Below, piece by piece: positions 1 to 10,899 of a stretch of 64,000 nucleotides of DNA (position 1 is the stretch's first letter; every line of letters begins with the position of its first letter). Where the stretch lies: assembly GCF_020616155.1 (NCBI RefSeq), contig NZ_CP085530.1, positions 3,492,501 to 3,556,500 on the forward strand, in the 5' to 3' direction. The notes under the pieces were generated by a model. It made no database searches. It was given only the letters and a program-made list of their open reading frames with translations, and was not told the DNA's origin. The translations under genes and the position numbers were made by a program. Source of the DNA: Vogesella sp. XCS3. GTDB lineage: Bacteria; Pseudomonadota; Gammaproteobacteria; Burkholderiales; Chromobacteriaceae.

Positions 1-1989
<1,989 letters not shown>

Positions 1990-2093
1990 TATCATTTGAG
2001 TTGCTTTGTTGATGATGAAGCGCTGGTTGATACAAGAAAATTCTACCGGCTGGAAGGTTTCCAGCCTGGCTTCTTCAAGTTTGTGACAGTTTA

Positions 2094-2211
2094 TGTCTGG
2101 TGGCCATAGCGAGGTGGTCCCACGCCTTCCCATTCCGAACAGGACCGTGAAACGCCTCAGCGCCGATGATAGTGCAGATTCCTGTGTGAAAGTAGGACAC
2201 CGCCAGACGCC
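2094..2211 (+). rRNA. rrf: 5S ribosomal RNA
   Basis: The gene lies about 104 bases after the 23S end. The terminal helix is visible as GTCTGGTGG at the 5' end pairing with CCGCCAGAC at the 3' end. The conserved interior includes GGTGGTCCCAC, CCGAAC and GTGAAACGC. Length is about 118 nt, normal for bacteria. It ends the rRNA operon; no tRNA follows. Confidence 0.96.
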
Positions 2212-2219
2212 CCATACCG

Positions 2220-2247
2220 AAGCCCAGCTCATACGAGCTGGGCTTTT
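2220..2247 (+). terminator. Intrinsic terminator of the rRNA operon
   Basis: AAGCCCAGCTC, loop ATAC, then GAGCTGGGCTTTT. An 11-bp GC-rich stem with a T tract sits directly after the 5S gene. Confidence 0.85.
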
Positions 2248-2280
2248 GCTTTGGTGCCGCGAAAACACCGCATGCACCCC

Positions 2281-2299
2281 GCGGCCAACCTTGGCCGCA
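2281..2299. repeat. Inverted pair of the GTTGGCCGCA-type word
   Basis: GCGGCCAA and TTGGCCGC face each other across two bases, forming a near-perfect palindrome between the rRNA terminator and the next hairpin. Neither arm carries the full ten-base word, but both carry its core. See the window-wide repeat entry. Confidence 0.6.
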
Positions 2300-2308
2300 G
2301 CCTGCCCA

Positions 2309-2346
2309 CCCAACATAAAGCCCGCTTTCGCGGGCTTTATGTTGGG
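2309..2346. terminator. Strong bidirectional hairpin terminator
   Basis: A 17-bp perfect stem (2309-2325 with 2330-2346) and a TTTC loop lie between the rRNA operon and the leftward gene that ends at 2349. The lower stem is AT-rich, so it could stop transcription from both sides. Confidence 0.8.
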
Positions 2347-2348
2347 GG

Positions 2349-3137
2349 TCAGAAACAGCCAGTGTCTTTGCTTTCTGCATAAATGTTGACCCACTTTTTT
2401 AGCAATGCCGTTGAGGCGCCGTTATCGGCCATTTTTCTCAAGGCCTTGTCTATTTCTTTGATCACCTCGTCAGGTACGTGCTTACCGAAACCGATGTGAA
2501 TCTTACTGACCGAAACCGGTTGAGGTAGATCCACAATAATGTTGGCGAGTTGCCGTTGCTTGAGATAAGCGACACCGACATACCTGCCGGTGATGAAGTA
2601 GTCGATACGGCCTAGTTCGAGTTTCCTGAAATTGCTCGCCATATCTTGTGCACTTTCTACCGTAAGGTTGGCCGCCAGATACTGGTCAAAGCCATCGCCA
2701 AAAATGTCACCCAAGCTGATGCCGCCACGATAGGGTTTAAGGCTATGCCAGCCCTGATAGGGTATGTTTTGACCTTTACGGACAAAAATGGCAATAGGGT
2801 TTTCGAAAGCGGGATTTTGGCTGAAGCGTAGATAGCGGGCGCGCTCGGCATTGATGCGCAAAGGCAGGACAATGTCTATTTGGCCATTTTCGGCACGTTG
2901 CAACACCCGCTTCCATGGGTAAAGTTGAGGGCGTAGTTTGACCTTTGCAGGCAAGATCAGTTGAAGCTGTTCTACGCTGGCACCGGTCAGGCCCTGATTG
3001 TCGCGGCACCAGTGATAGGGAGGGTAGTCGGGATTGCCGGAGTAGCTCAGTACTATAGCGTCTGCCGCACTTGCCACCCAAGCAGAGCATGCCAGGGTGG
3101 ACAGTACGATGGCACGACTCACCAAGTTAACACCCAT
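2349..3137 (-). CDS. Periplasmic amino-acid-type solute-binding protein (SBP_bac_3 family)
   Basis: A 262-residue protein resembling family 3 extracellular solute-binding proteins. It begins with a signal peptide (hydrophobic stretch about residues 6-22, AWVASAADA cleavage region), followed by the typical YPPYHW ligand-pocket start and a WKRVLQRAENGQIDIVLPL-like segment. The start at 3137 is chosen because GAAGGAGG sits just upstream, although the frame stays open to 3194. No permease or ATPase gene adjoins, so it may be an orphan binding protein or a sensor-like periplasmic protein. The ligand cannot be told. A possible -10 (TATAAT, minus strand) lies at 3227-3232. Confidence 0.85.
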   Translation of the reverse strand: MGVNLVSRAIVLSTLACSAWVASAADAIVLSYSGNPDYPPYHWCRDNQGLTGASVEQLQLILPAKVKLRPQLYPWKRVLQRAENGQIDIVLPLRINAERARYLRFSQNPAFENPIAIFVRKGQNIPYQGWHSLKPYRGGISLGDIFGDGFDQYLAANLTVESAQDMASNFRKLELGRIDYFITGRYVGVAYLKQRQLANIIVDLPQPVSVSKIHIGFGKHVPDEVIKEIDKALRKMADNGASTALLKKWVNIYAESKDTGCF

Positions 3138-3641
3138 CAAGCCTCCTTCGGTTTCTCCTGGCGAGGGCTGGTCGTTATACGCCAGACCATGCAAAGAGCT
3201 GATGCTATTTCAGCATGCCTCGGCTGATTATAGTGAACACTTGCCGATATTGGCTGCGGGGATGCTGATTGGTTAGGCGGGTGTGGAAAGGCTTTGGAGG
3301 TGTGGTGGACGTCGAAGCGGGCGTATACGGTAGGCAAGATGCGGCACTACTGGCGATGCGCTATCCGTACCTTGTCGTGTTGGGCGCAGTGGCCAATGTT
3401 GGCTTAACGGCAGACTACGTGACCGTCTGCCTTCTGTTGCATGAGGCGACCAGCTAAATGCTTGTCAACGCAAGCAAACTGGCTGTGAGTGTGTCAAGCA
3501 CAGGCATGGATCAGCTGCGTGCTCGCCATCAATAAGGCCCCCGTTTGCATGGCAAACGAGGGGGCGCTGTAAACGGTAAGGTTTTTTCCTCCGACCTGTA
3601 GACTGCCCTTTTTGGCGCAGGCTACAGGCTCGGTGGCGTGT
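3138..3641. other. Gene-free stretch between the binding protein and metE
   Basis: About 500 bases with no convincing gene. A small rightward frame (3269-3457) lacks a ribosome binding site and recognisable similarity. Two hairpins are visible: GGCAGAC/GTCTGCC near 3411-3433, and an imperfect GCCCCCGTTTGC/GCAAACGAGGGGGC at about 3537-3566, the latter probably ending metE. Confidence 0.5.
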
Positions 3642-5921
3642 CTATACGGTAGTGGCCAGTTTGCTGCGCAGGCGCTGTGTGACGGTCACCATGCGTTGCA
3701 GTGCTGCTTCGGCTTCGGGCCAGCCGCGGGTTTTCAGGCCGCAGTCCGGGTTGACCCACAGCCGTTGCGCGGGGATTACATCCAGTGCCTTGTTGAGCAG
3801 TTTCTCCAGTTCGTGTTCGGCTGGAATGCGCGGGCTGTGGATGTCGTACACGCCGGGGCCGATTTCGTTGGGGTAGGCAAAGCTGGCAAAATCACGCAGC
3901 AGTTCCATGTCCGAGCGCGAGGTTTCTATGGTAATCACGTCGGCGTCCAGTGCGGCGATGGCCGGCAGGATGTCGCCAAACTCCGAGTAGCACATATGGG
4001 TGTGAATCTGCGTGCTGTCATCGACGCGGGCGCACGACAGGCGGAACGCTTCGCCAGCCCAGGCCAGGTAGGCATCCCAGTCGGCACGCTTTAGCGGCAG
4101 GCCTTCGCGCACGGCTGGCTCGTCGATCTGGATCACTTTGATGCCGGCGTTTTCCAGGTCCAGTACTTCGTCGTTGATGGCGAGCGCAATCTGGCGGCAC
4201 ACCTCGCTGCGCGGCAGGTCATCGCGGACAAAGCTCCACTGCAGGATGGTTACCGGGCCGGTGAGCATACCTTTCACCGGGCGCGGGGTCAGGCTTTGGG
4301 CGTACACAGACCAGGCCACGGTCATGGCTTGCGGGCGGGCGACGTCGCCAAAAATCAGCGGCGGTTTCACGCAGCGGCTGCCATAGCTTTGCACCCAGCC
4401 GTATTCGGTAAAGGCAAAGCCTGCCAGCTGTTCGCCAAAGTACTCCACCATGTCGTTACGCTCGGCTTCGCCGTGCACTAGCACATCGATATCCAGTGCC
4501 TCCTGCTTGCGGATCACCAGCTCGATTTCGGCTTTCATGGCTTGTTGGTAAGCGGCGGCATCGAGCTCGCCGCGTTTGAAGGCGGCACGTGCGCTGCGGA
4601 TCTCGGCGGTCTGCGGGAACGAGCCAATGGTGGTGGTAGGTAGCAGCGGCAGCTTCAGCCAGGCGGCCTGGGCAGCGGCGCGTACCGGGTAAGGGCTGTG
4701 GCGGCGGTCGCTGTTTGCCGGCAAGCTGGCCACGCGTTCGGCGACATCGGCACGGTGGATACGCGGGTGCTGGCGGCGTTGCTGGCTGGCAAAGTCGCTG
4801 GCGGCCAGCTCGTTGCTGATGCTGTCTTGCCCTTGCTGCAGGCCGCGTTTGAGCAGTTTGAGTTCGTTGAGCTTTTGTACTGAAAACGCCAGCCAGCTCT
4901 TCAGGTCTACATCCAGCTGCACTTCCTGCGCCAGATCTACCGGGGTATGCAGCAGGCTGCAGCTTGGGGCCAGCCATAGCTGATCGCCCAGCAGTTCGCG
5001 CAGCTTGGCGGCACTTGCCAGCGTGGCGGACAGGTTATTGCGCCAGATATTGCGGCCATCAATCAGGCCTGCCGACAGCACGCGGCCTTGCGGCCAACCT
5101 TGCAGCAGGGTGGCCAGCTGTTCCGGTGCACGCACCAAGTCCAGATGCACGCCGGCTAGTGGCAGGCTGTGCAGCAGGTCGGCATGCTCGGCCACGCTGC
5201 CGAAGTAGGTGGCCAGTAGCAGCTTGAGCGGCGTCGCCGCCAGCGTTTGATAGGTGATGTGGAAGGCGGCGAGCCATTCGGCCGGTAGGTCCAGCGCCAG
5301 GATGGGTTCGTCCAGCTGCACCCAGTCCACTTTCGCGTCGTTCAGCGCGCCCAGCAGCGCCTGGTAGCTGCGCAGCAGGGCCGGCAGCAGGCTGAGGCGA
5401 TCGAAGTCGGCGCCTTTGCACTTGCCCAGCCACAGCAGGGTAAGCGGGCCGACCAGCACCGGCTTGGCTTTCAGGCCCAGCGCCTGCGCTTCGGCTACTT
5501 GTGCCAGCAACGGGGCGGGGTTGGCCGCAAAGGGGGTATTGGCGTGCCACTCCGGTACCAGGTAGTGGTAGTTGGTATCGAACCACTTGGTCATTTCCAG
5601 CGCATGCTGGCTGGCATTACCGCGTGCTAGCTCAAAGTACTGTGCCTGGCTGAGGTTGGCCGCATCGAAGCCGAAGCGCGGCGGGATAGCGCCAACCAGA
5701 ATTTGCGCATCCAGTACGTGGTCGTACAAGGAGAAGTCGCCTACCGGGCTCAGGTCGACGCCGGCGCCTTTTTGCAGCAGCCAGTGGCGCTGGCGCAATT
5801 CGCGTGCGCCTTGCTGTAGCGCTTGCTCGCTGACGTCGCCACGCCAGTATTGCTCCAGCAGGAATTTCAGTTCGCGCTTGGCGCCGATGCGGGGAAAACC
5901 TAAAAGATGAACTTGGCTCAT
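3642..5921 (-). CDS. metE: Cobalamin-independent methionine synthase MetE
   Basis: 5-methyltetrahydropteroyltriglutamate-homocysteine methyltransferase catalyses the last step of methionine synthesis without B12. It is 759 residues, matching the usual ~755. It starts [13 protein letters not shown], the classic N-terminus. The C-terminal catalytic half shows [54 protein letters not shown] (zinc ligands) and [12 protein letters not shown] (zinc Cys). The start at 5921 is set by homology and an AAAGG site; the frame extends to 6008 but that part is not MetE-like. It is divergent from metR. It carries three copies of the GTTGGCCGCA word (5089, 5520, 5655). Confidence 0.97.
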   Translation of the reverse strand: MSQVHLLGFPRIGAKRELKFLLEQYWRGDVSEQALQQGARELRQRHWLLQKGAGVDLSPVGDFSLYDHVLDAQILVGAIPPRFGFDAANLSQAQYFELARGNASQHALEMTKWFDTNYHYLVPEWHANTPFAANPAPLLAQVAEAQALGLKAKPVLVGPLTLLWLGKCKGADFDRLSLLPALLRSYQALLGALNDAKVDWVQLDEPILALDLPAEWLAAFHITYQTLAATPLKLLLATYFGSVAEHADLLHSLPLAGVHLDLVRAPEQLATLLQGWPQGRVLSAGLIDGRNIWRNNLSATLASAAKLRELLGDQLWLAPSCSLLHTPVDLAQEVQLDVDLKSWLAFSVQKLNELKLLKRGLQQGQDSISNELAASDFASQQRRQHPRIHRADVAERVASLPANSDRRHSPYPVRAAAQAAWLKLPLLPTTTIGSFPQTAEIRSARAAFKRGELDAAAYQQAMKAEIELVIRKQEALDIDVLVHGEAERNDMVEYFGEQLAGFAFTEYGWVQSYGSRCVKPPLIFGDVARPQAMTVAWSVYAQSLTPRPVKGMLTGPVTILQWSFVRDDLPRSEVCRQIALAINDEVLDLENAGIKVIQIDEPAVREGLPLKRADWDAYLAWAGEAFRLSCARVDDSTQIHTHMCYSEFGDILPAIAALDADVITIETSRSDMELLRDFASFAYPNEIGPGVYDIHSPRIPAEHELEKLLNKALDVIPAQRLWVNPDCGLKTRGWPEAEAALQRMVTVTQRLRSKLATTV

Positions 5922-5976
5922 GTGGAATGCCTTTCGTGATGAATGTTGTGCATTCAGCATGCGGCAACTACAATCA

Positions 5977-5989
5977 TGAAGCAATTTCA
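5977..5989. promoter_or_regulatory. MetR-type operator between metE and metR
   Basis: TGAAGCAATTTCA fits the MetR consensus TGAAN5TTCA exactly. It lies in the 101-base gap between the divergent metE and metR starts. A second dyad, GAATG-N5-CATTC, spans about 5941-5955. MetR activates metE with homocysteine as coeffector; its use here is inferred from the match and the arrangement. Confidence 0.75.
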
Positions 5990-6022
5990 TTATTTTAACG
6001 TTGATCATTAAGGTGGTTCATA

Positions 6023-6946
6023 ATGCAAAGCCAGCTGGAACTCCGCCATCTAAAAACCCTGCTGGCGCTGGCCGAGTGCGGCAGCGTGTCGCAGGCGGCC
6101 AAGCGCGTATTCCTGACGCAGTCGGCGCTATCGCACCAGCTCAAAGCGCTGGAAGAGGCTTATGGCCTGGCCTTGTTCGAGCGCAAAACGCAGCCGCTGC
6201 GCTTTACCCCGGCTGGCGAGCGCTTGCTGGCGCTGGCGCGCGACGTGGCCGCGCGCGTGACGCAGGCCGAGCGCGACCTGGCACGGCTGCGTGAAGGCGA
6301 GGCGGGGGAGCTGCGCATTGCAGTGGAGTGCCATACCTGTTTTGACTGGCTGATGCCGGCGATGGACGCCTTTCGCCAGCACTGGCCGGCGGTGGAGCTG
6401 GATATCGTGTCCGGCTTTCACGCCGACCCGGTGGGTTTGCTGCTGACGCGGCGTGCCGACCTGGCCATTTGTTCGGAGGCGGAGCAGCAGGATGGTGTGG
6501 TCTACCAGCCCTTGTTTGCCTACGAGATGGTGCTGATCATGGCGAAAGATCATCCGCTGGCCGCCAAGCCGGTGTGGCAGGCCGGGGATTTTGCCGACGA
6601 AACGCTGATCCACTACCCGGTGCCGGATGTGATGCTGGACCTGGTGCGCAAGGTGCTGAAGCCGGCAGGGGTGAACCCTGCACGGCGCACCTCGGAGCTG
6701 ACGGTGGCCATTATCCAGCTGGTGGCCAGCCGCCGCGGCGTGGCGGCCATGCCGTTCTGGGCGGTGAAACCGTATCTGGACCGCGGCTATATTGCCAGTG
6801 CGCGCATTGGTGATGCAGGTTTGCAAAGCGAGCTGTACGCGGCATTACGCCAGGATGATGCGGGGCTGGCGTATATGCATGATTTTCTGCATACCGTGCG
6901 CGAGCAGAGTTTTGCCACGCTGCCCGGCTTGAGCGTGCTGGCCTGA
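6023..6946 (+). CDS. metR: LysR-type regulator MetR
   Basis: A 307-residue LysR-family activator. The N-terminal winged helix-turn-helix (about residues 5-65, LKTLLALAECGSVSQAAKR) is typical, followed by the substrate-binding-like effector domain. The divergent metE and the TGAAN5TTCA box identify it as MetR. A hairpin at 6966-7001 closes the gene. Confidence 0.93.
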   Translation: MQSQLELRHLKTLLALAECGSVSQAAKRVFLTQSALSHQLKALEEAYGLALFERKTQPLRFTPAGERLLALARDVAARVTQAERDLARLREGEAGELRIAVECHTCFDWLMPAMDAFRQHWPAVELDIVSGFHADPVGLLLTRRADLAICSEAEQQDGVVYQPLFAYEMVLIMAKDHPLAAKPVWQAGDFADETLIHYPVPDVMLDLVRKVLKPAGVNPARRTSELTVAIIQLVASRRGVAAMPFWAVKPYLDRGYIASARIGDAGLQSELYAALRQDDAGLAYMHDFLHTVREQSFATLPGLSVLA

Positions 6947-6965
6947 GGCTAGCCTGCCACCAGTA

Positions 6966-7001
6966 AAAACGGCACGTCCGCAAGCTGCGGCGTGCCGTTT
7001 G
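6966..7001. terminator. Bidirectional terminator between metR and the acetyltransferase gene
   Basis: AAACGGCACG pairs with CGTGCCGTTT, with an inner CCGCAAGCTGCGG hairpin. It separates two convergent genes. Confidence 0.75.
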
Positions 7002-7019
7002 CGTGTTGGCTGCCAATGG

Positions 7020-7538
7020 CTACTGGGCACCTAGCAGCTTGTAGAAATAGCGGGTGGTATGCAGGCTGCCATCCGGGCTGGCGGCGTAGGCCGGAATGTC
7101 ACCGGCGTGTACCCAGCCCAGCTTGGGGTAGAGGCTGGCCGCTACCGATGTGCTATCGGTATCCAGCACCAGCGTGCTGCAGCCGGCAGCCCAGGCTGCG
7201 TGTTCCGCCTGCTGCATCAGCTGGCGCGCTATACCCTGGCCGCGTGCCGTGCTGTGTACCATCAGTTTCTGGATTTCGCCACGGTGGCGGCCGTTGGCCT
7301 TACCGCATAGCGCCAGCTGGATGGTGCCGATAACCCGGCCTTGATCTTCTGCCACCCAGCAATGCAGCAGCGGGCCCAGCGCAGCTGCGACAGCTTGCCA
7401 GTAGTGTTGTGCTTCTTCGTGCGCTAGCGGTGCCAGAAAGCCCACCGAGGCGCCACCGTGTACGCTGTCTTGCAGTAGCGATACCAGTGCGGCCAACTGT
7501 GGCTCAGCGATGCTGTACAAAGGGCGGATGGTGATCAT
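7020..7538 (-). CDS. GNAT-family N-acetyltransferase
   Basis: A 172-residue GNAT fold protein. The acetyl-CoA pyrophosphate loop is visible as VHSTARGQGIARQLM (consensus RGxGIG), followed by LVLDTDSTSVAASLYPKLGW, the usual motif B region. Its start codon overlaps the ntrC stop (ATGA), so it is probably co-transcribed with ntrBC. The substrate is unknown; similar small acetyltransferases act on amino acids or antibiotics. Confidence 0.85.
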   Translation of the reverse strand: MITIRPLYSIAEPQLAALVSLLQDSVHGGASVGFLAPLAHEEAQHYWQAVAAALGPLLHCWVAEDQGRVIGTIQLALCGKANGRHRGEIQKLMVHSTARGQGIARQLMQQAEHAAWAAGCSTLVLDTDSTSVAASLYPKLGWVHAGDIPAYAASPDGSLHTTRYFYKLLGAQ

Positions 7539-8998
7539 TCGTGCTCCAGCCCCAGCTCCTGGATTTTGCGCGTAAGCGTGTTGCGGCCCCAGCCCAGCAG
7601 CTGTGCAGCTTCGACTTTACGCCCGCCGGTGTGTGCCAGGCCGCTCTTGATGCAGGTGCTCTCGAAGCGAGCGGTCAGGTCGTCGATGATGCCGGTTTCC
7701 CCTGCGGCCAACCTTTGGCTGACCTCGCGTGCCAGCAGCTGCAGCCAGTCGCCCTCTGCCTGTGCGGCTGCAGCAGGCAAGGGCGTGGCGGGCTGGGCGC
7801 TGGCCTCGGCGTCATGGCTATGGCTTGACGGCACAACCTCGACAGGCAGGCGGAACTCTAGCGGCAGGTCGGCGCTTTCCACGGTCTGGCCCGGCGCCAT
7901 CACGGTAATCCACTGGCACAGGTTTTCCAGCTGGCGCACGTTACCGGGGAAGGCGTACTGGCGCACAAAAGCCATGGCGCTATCGGACAGGCGCTTGGGC
8001 TCCACACCCAGGTTGGCCGCACTGCGCGACAGAAAGTGGCGTACCAGCAGCGGGATATCTTCGCTGCGTTCGCGCAGCGGCGGCAGGCGCAGGCGGATCA
8101 CGTTCAGGCGGTGGAACAAGTCCTCGCGGAACTGGCCTTGCTTGACGCGCTCCTCCAGGTGCTGGTGGGTCGCGGCGATGACGCGCACATTGGCCTTGAT
8201 CGGCGTATGGCCGCCTACGCGGTAAAAGTGGCCATCGGACAGCACGCGCAGCAGGCGGGTTTGCAGCTCGGTGGGCATGTCGCCGATTTCATCCAGAAAC
8301 AGCGTGCCACCTTCGGCCTCTTCAAAGCGGCCGCGGCGGCTGCCTACGGCGCCGGTAAAAGCACCTTTTTCGTGGCCGAACAGCTCGGATTCCAGCAGGT
8401 CTTTCGGAATCGCCGCGGTGTTCAGCGCGATAAACGGTTTGCTGGCGCGTACCGAGTGGCGGTGCAGCGCCTCGGCTACGCGTTCTTTACCGGTGCCGGA
8501 TTCGCCGGTAATCAGCACCGTCACGCTAGACTGCGACAGGCGGCCAATGGCGCGGAAAACGTCCTGCATGGCCGGCGCCTGGCCCAGCAGGGCCGGCATG
8601 GCTTCCGGGCTTTCGCCGACAGCGTCGCCGCTGCGGCTTTCGGCTAGCGCGCGTTCGATCAGCGCCACCGCCTGGTCTACGTCGAACGGCTTGGGCAGGT
8701 ACTCGAACGCCCCACCCTGAAAGGCCGAGACAGCCGAGTCCAGGTCGGAATGCGCCGTCATGATGATGACCGGTAGCGCGGGGTAGTCGGCTTTGACTTT
8801 GCCCAGAAATTTCAGGCCATCGGTGCCCGGCATGCGTACATCACTGATGATGACGCTGGGGATGGTGTCGTACAGGGCGTTCAGCGCATCGTCGGCGCTG
8901 GCAAAGCTCTGGTAGGCGATATTGCTGCGCGAGAGCGACTTTTCCAGCACCCAGCGGATGGCTTTGTCGTCGTCGATGATCCAGACCGTTTGCGTCAT
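7535..8998 (-). CDS. ntrC: Nitrogen regulation response regulator NtrC (GlnG)
   Basis: A 487-residue sigma-54 activator. The receiver domain has phospho-acceptor Asp53 (IISDVRMPGTDG). The AAA+ domain carries Walker A GESGTGKE and the sigma-54 contact loop GAFTGA. A C-terminal Fis-type helix-turn-helix follows (GRKVEAAQLLGWGRNTLTRK). NtrB, encoded 18 bases upstream, would phosphorylate it under nitrogen limitation. Its probable target, glnA, lies 1.9 kb further on with a sigma-54 promoter. Confidence 0.97.
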   Translation of the reverse strand: MTQTVWIIDDDKAIRWVLEKSLSRSNIAYQSFASADDALNALYDTIPSVIISDVRMPGTDGLKFLGKVKADYPALPVIIMTAHSDLDSAVSAFQGGAFEYLPKPFDVDQAVALIERALAESRSGDAVGESPEAMPALLGQAPAMQDVFRAIGRLSQSSVTVLITGESGTGKERVAEALHRHSVRASKPFIALNTAAIPKDLLESELFGHEKGAFTGAVGSRRGRFEEAEGGTLFLDEIGDMPTELQTRLLRVLSDGHFYRVGGHTPIKANVRVIAATHQHLEERVKQGQFREDLFHRLNVIRLRLPPLRERSEDIPLLVRHFLSRSAANLGVEPKRLSDSAMAFVRQYAFPGNVRQLENLCQWITVMAPGQTVESADLPLEFRLPVEVVPSSHSHDAEASAQPATPLPAAAAQAEGDWLQLLAREVSQRLAAGETGIIDDLTARFESTCIKSGLAHTGGRKVEAAQLLGWGRNTLTRKIQELGLEHE

Positions 8999-9016
8999 GT
9001 TGGCTCGCCTTGTGGT

Positions 9017-10069
9017 TTATTGATCGGGGCCGAACGGCATCAGTACCGTGAAGCAGGTGTAGCCCGGCCGCGATTCGAATTCGATGGTACCGCCATGCTG
9101 GTGCACAAAAGTTTGCGCCAGCGTCAGTCCCAGCCCGGTGCCCTCTGCCCGGCCTGTGACCAGCGGGTAGAACACATGGTTGCGGATTTCTTCCGGAATG
9201 CCGGGGCCGTTATCGATGATCTGCAATTTTAGTGCCAGGTTGTGACGCTTTCGCGCCAACGTGACCTGGCGTGCCACGCGGGTGCGAAAAACCAGCTCGC
9301 CGTTGCCTTGCATGGCTTGTACCGCGTTCTTGCCGATATTCAGTACCACCTGGATGAGCTGCTCTTTATCTGCGGCCAACATGGGCAGGCTGATGTCGTA
9401 GTCGCGCTTTACCAGCAAGCCTTGCGGGTATTCGGCCAGGATGATGCTGCGCACGCGCTCTAGTACTTCGTGAATATTCACGTCGTTGGCAATGTGGCGA
9501 CGGTGCGGTGCCAGCAGCCGGTCTACCAGCGACTGCAAGCGCAGGGCTTCTTCGCGAATCACGCCTGTGTACTCCAGCAGCTCGGGGCGATCGGCGATTT
9601 CGTGTTCCAGTAACTGGGCGGCACCACGGATGCCACCCAGCGGGTTCTTGATTTCATGCGCCAGGTTGCGGATCAGCTCGCGGTTGGCTTGCTGCTGCAG
9701 TAGCAGGCGCTCTTCGTTGACGATGCGCAGCTGTTGCTCGATAGGCCGCATTTCTACCAGCGCCAGGCGTACCGGCCCGTCGATCGGTGTCACGGTGAGG
9801 CCGATATGCAGCGGGTGGTCGCCTTCCGGCGAGATTTCCAGGTCGTGCTCGATGAAGCTGCCAGCGTGATCCAGCGCCATTTGCACGGCGTTTTTCAAGG
9901 CACGCGGGTGGTGGAAGTGCTCGTATAGCGTGTGTTTTTTCAGCCCTTTGTGGCTGATGCCCAGCAGGTTTTCACTGGCCGGGTTGGCATAGTGAAGCTG
10001 GCCGTTGCGCTCGACAATCATCACCGGCGTATCGAGCAGGTCGAGTCCGGCATACGGGTGTAGGGGCAT
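9017..10069 (-). CDS. ntrB: Nitrogen sensor histidine kinase NtrB (GlnL)
   Basis: A 350-residue cytosolic two-component kinase. It has an N-terminal PAS domain (about 10-110), a dimerisation/phospho-acceptor H box NLAHEIKNPLGG with His138, and an ATPase domain with N box NIGKNAVQAM, G1 DNGPGIPEE and G2 GTGLGL. There are no membrane segments, as expected for NtrB, which is switched to phosphatase by PII protein. It is followed by ntrC in the same transcript. Confidence 0.97.
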   Translation of the reverse strand: MPLHPYAGLDLLDTPVMIVERNGQLHYANPASENLLGISHKGLKKHTLYEHFHHPRALKNAVQMALDHAGSFIEHDLEISPEGDHPLHIGLTVTPIDGPVRLALVEMRPIEQQLRIVNEERLLLQQQANRELIRNLAHEIKNPLGGIRGAAQLLEHEIADRPELLEYTGVIREEALRLQSLVDRLLAPHRRHIANDVNIHEVLERVRSIILAEYPQGLLVKRDYDISLPMLAADKEQLIQVVLNIGKNAVQAMQGNGELVFRTRVARQVTLARKRHNLALKLQIIDNGPGIPEEIRNHVFYPLVTGRAEGTGLGLTLAQTFVHQHGGTIEFESRPGYTCFTVLMPFGPDQ

Positions 10070-10254
10070 GGTGTTGGTCCGGTTTGCCTGTAGGGCTACC
10101 TGCGCCAGGGTGGCGCGGGTATGACTGTTGCCTTAGCAAAAGCCGCGCCCGTGAGCCGGGCGGGTTGTTGCCGGTGCGGACACGCTATGTGCTACAAAAC
10201 GGCGCACAAACAGAAGTGTTCGGGTGGGGGCATCGTTCTGGTGAGTTTACTGCA

Positions 10255-10725
10255 CTACTTTGGTGCGGTGCTATTGCCTAGTTCTTTATTCAGCGCATCG
10301 ATATTGCGTTCGCGGTCGGTGACCGCGTCTTGCAGGCGTTGTAGCTGCGCTGCGGCGGTGCCTGGTTTGCGGCGGGCTTCGCTCAAAGCGGTGCGCGCGT
10401 CGCTCAGGGCTTTTTGTTCGTTCTCCAGCTCGGTTTGCAGGATACGGCGGCGCCCCTCGTCGCGGTTGCGTTGCGTGCCGGCGTCTACCGACGGTACGGC
10501 TACGTTGGCCGCAGGCGCGCGTTGGCGTACCGAGCCGTTGCGTGGCGTGATGCTGCCACGCGTACCTCCATCCGTGTTGGCCGGTGTAATCGAGATGGCC
10601 TGGGCCCCTGGCTGCGGCATATTGGTAAACGTAACGTGCCCGTCTTTATCAACATAGCGATAAATGGTGCTGGCCTGAGCTTGGGGTAGGCTGCAAAGGA
10701 GCAAGATGAACAGAGTACGACGCAT
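10255..10725 (-). CDS. DUF4124-domain exported protein with coiled coil
   Basis: A 156-residue protein with a signal peptide (MRRTLFILLLCSLPQAQA) and a DUF4124 motif (STIYRYVDKDGHVTFTNMP). The C-terminal half is charged and helical (about 85-150), likely coiled coil. Start 10725 is chosen for the signal peptide; an upstream in-frame ATG at 10746 is possible. It sits between glnA and ntrB on the same strand, an order seen in many betaproteobacteria. Function unknown; a periplasmic location is inferred. One GTTGGCCGCA copy lies at 10504. Confidence 0.8.
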   Translation of the reverse strand: MRRTLFILLLCSLPQAQASTIYRYVDKDGHVTFTNMPQPGAQAISITPANTDGGTRGSITPRNGSVRQRAPAANVAVPSVDAGTQRNRDEGRRRILQTELENEQKALSDARTALSEARRKPGTAAAQLQRLQDAVTDRERNIDALNKELGNSTAPK

Positions 10726-10846
10726 GGGGAAATAGGCGATAGTCATTGCAAACGCATGATAATTCAATCTCTTGCCGCTTGGCAGTGCCAATGCAAAAAA
10801 GCCGGAGCTGGCTGCGTGCTGCGGTTTGCCAGGCCTTGAGTAAATG

Positions 10847-10876
10847 AAAACCCCGCACCGTTGCCGGTGCGGGGTT
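10847..10876 (-). terminator. glnA terminator
   Basis: Read leftward: AACCCCGCACCGG, loop CAA, CGGTGCGGGGTTTT. It lies 24 bases past the glnA stop and separates glnA from the DUF4124 gene. Confidence 0.85.
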
Positions 10877-10899
10877 GCAGCGTACGCGGGTCGAATCGC

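Noticed and set aside
3269..3457. A 62-codon frame in the gap before metE
   Set aside because: No ribosome site, no recognisable domain, and non-ATG start; probably chance.
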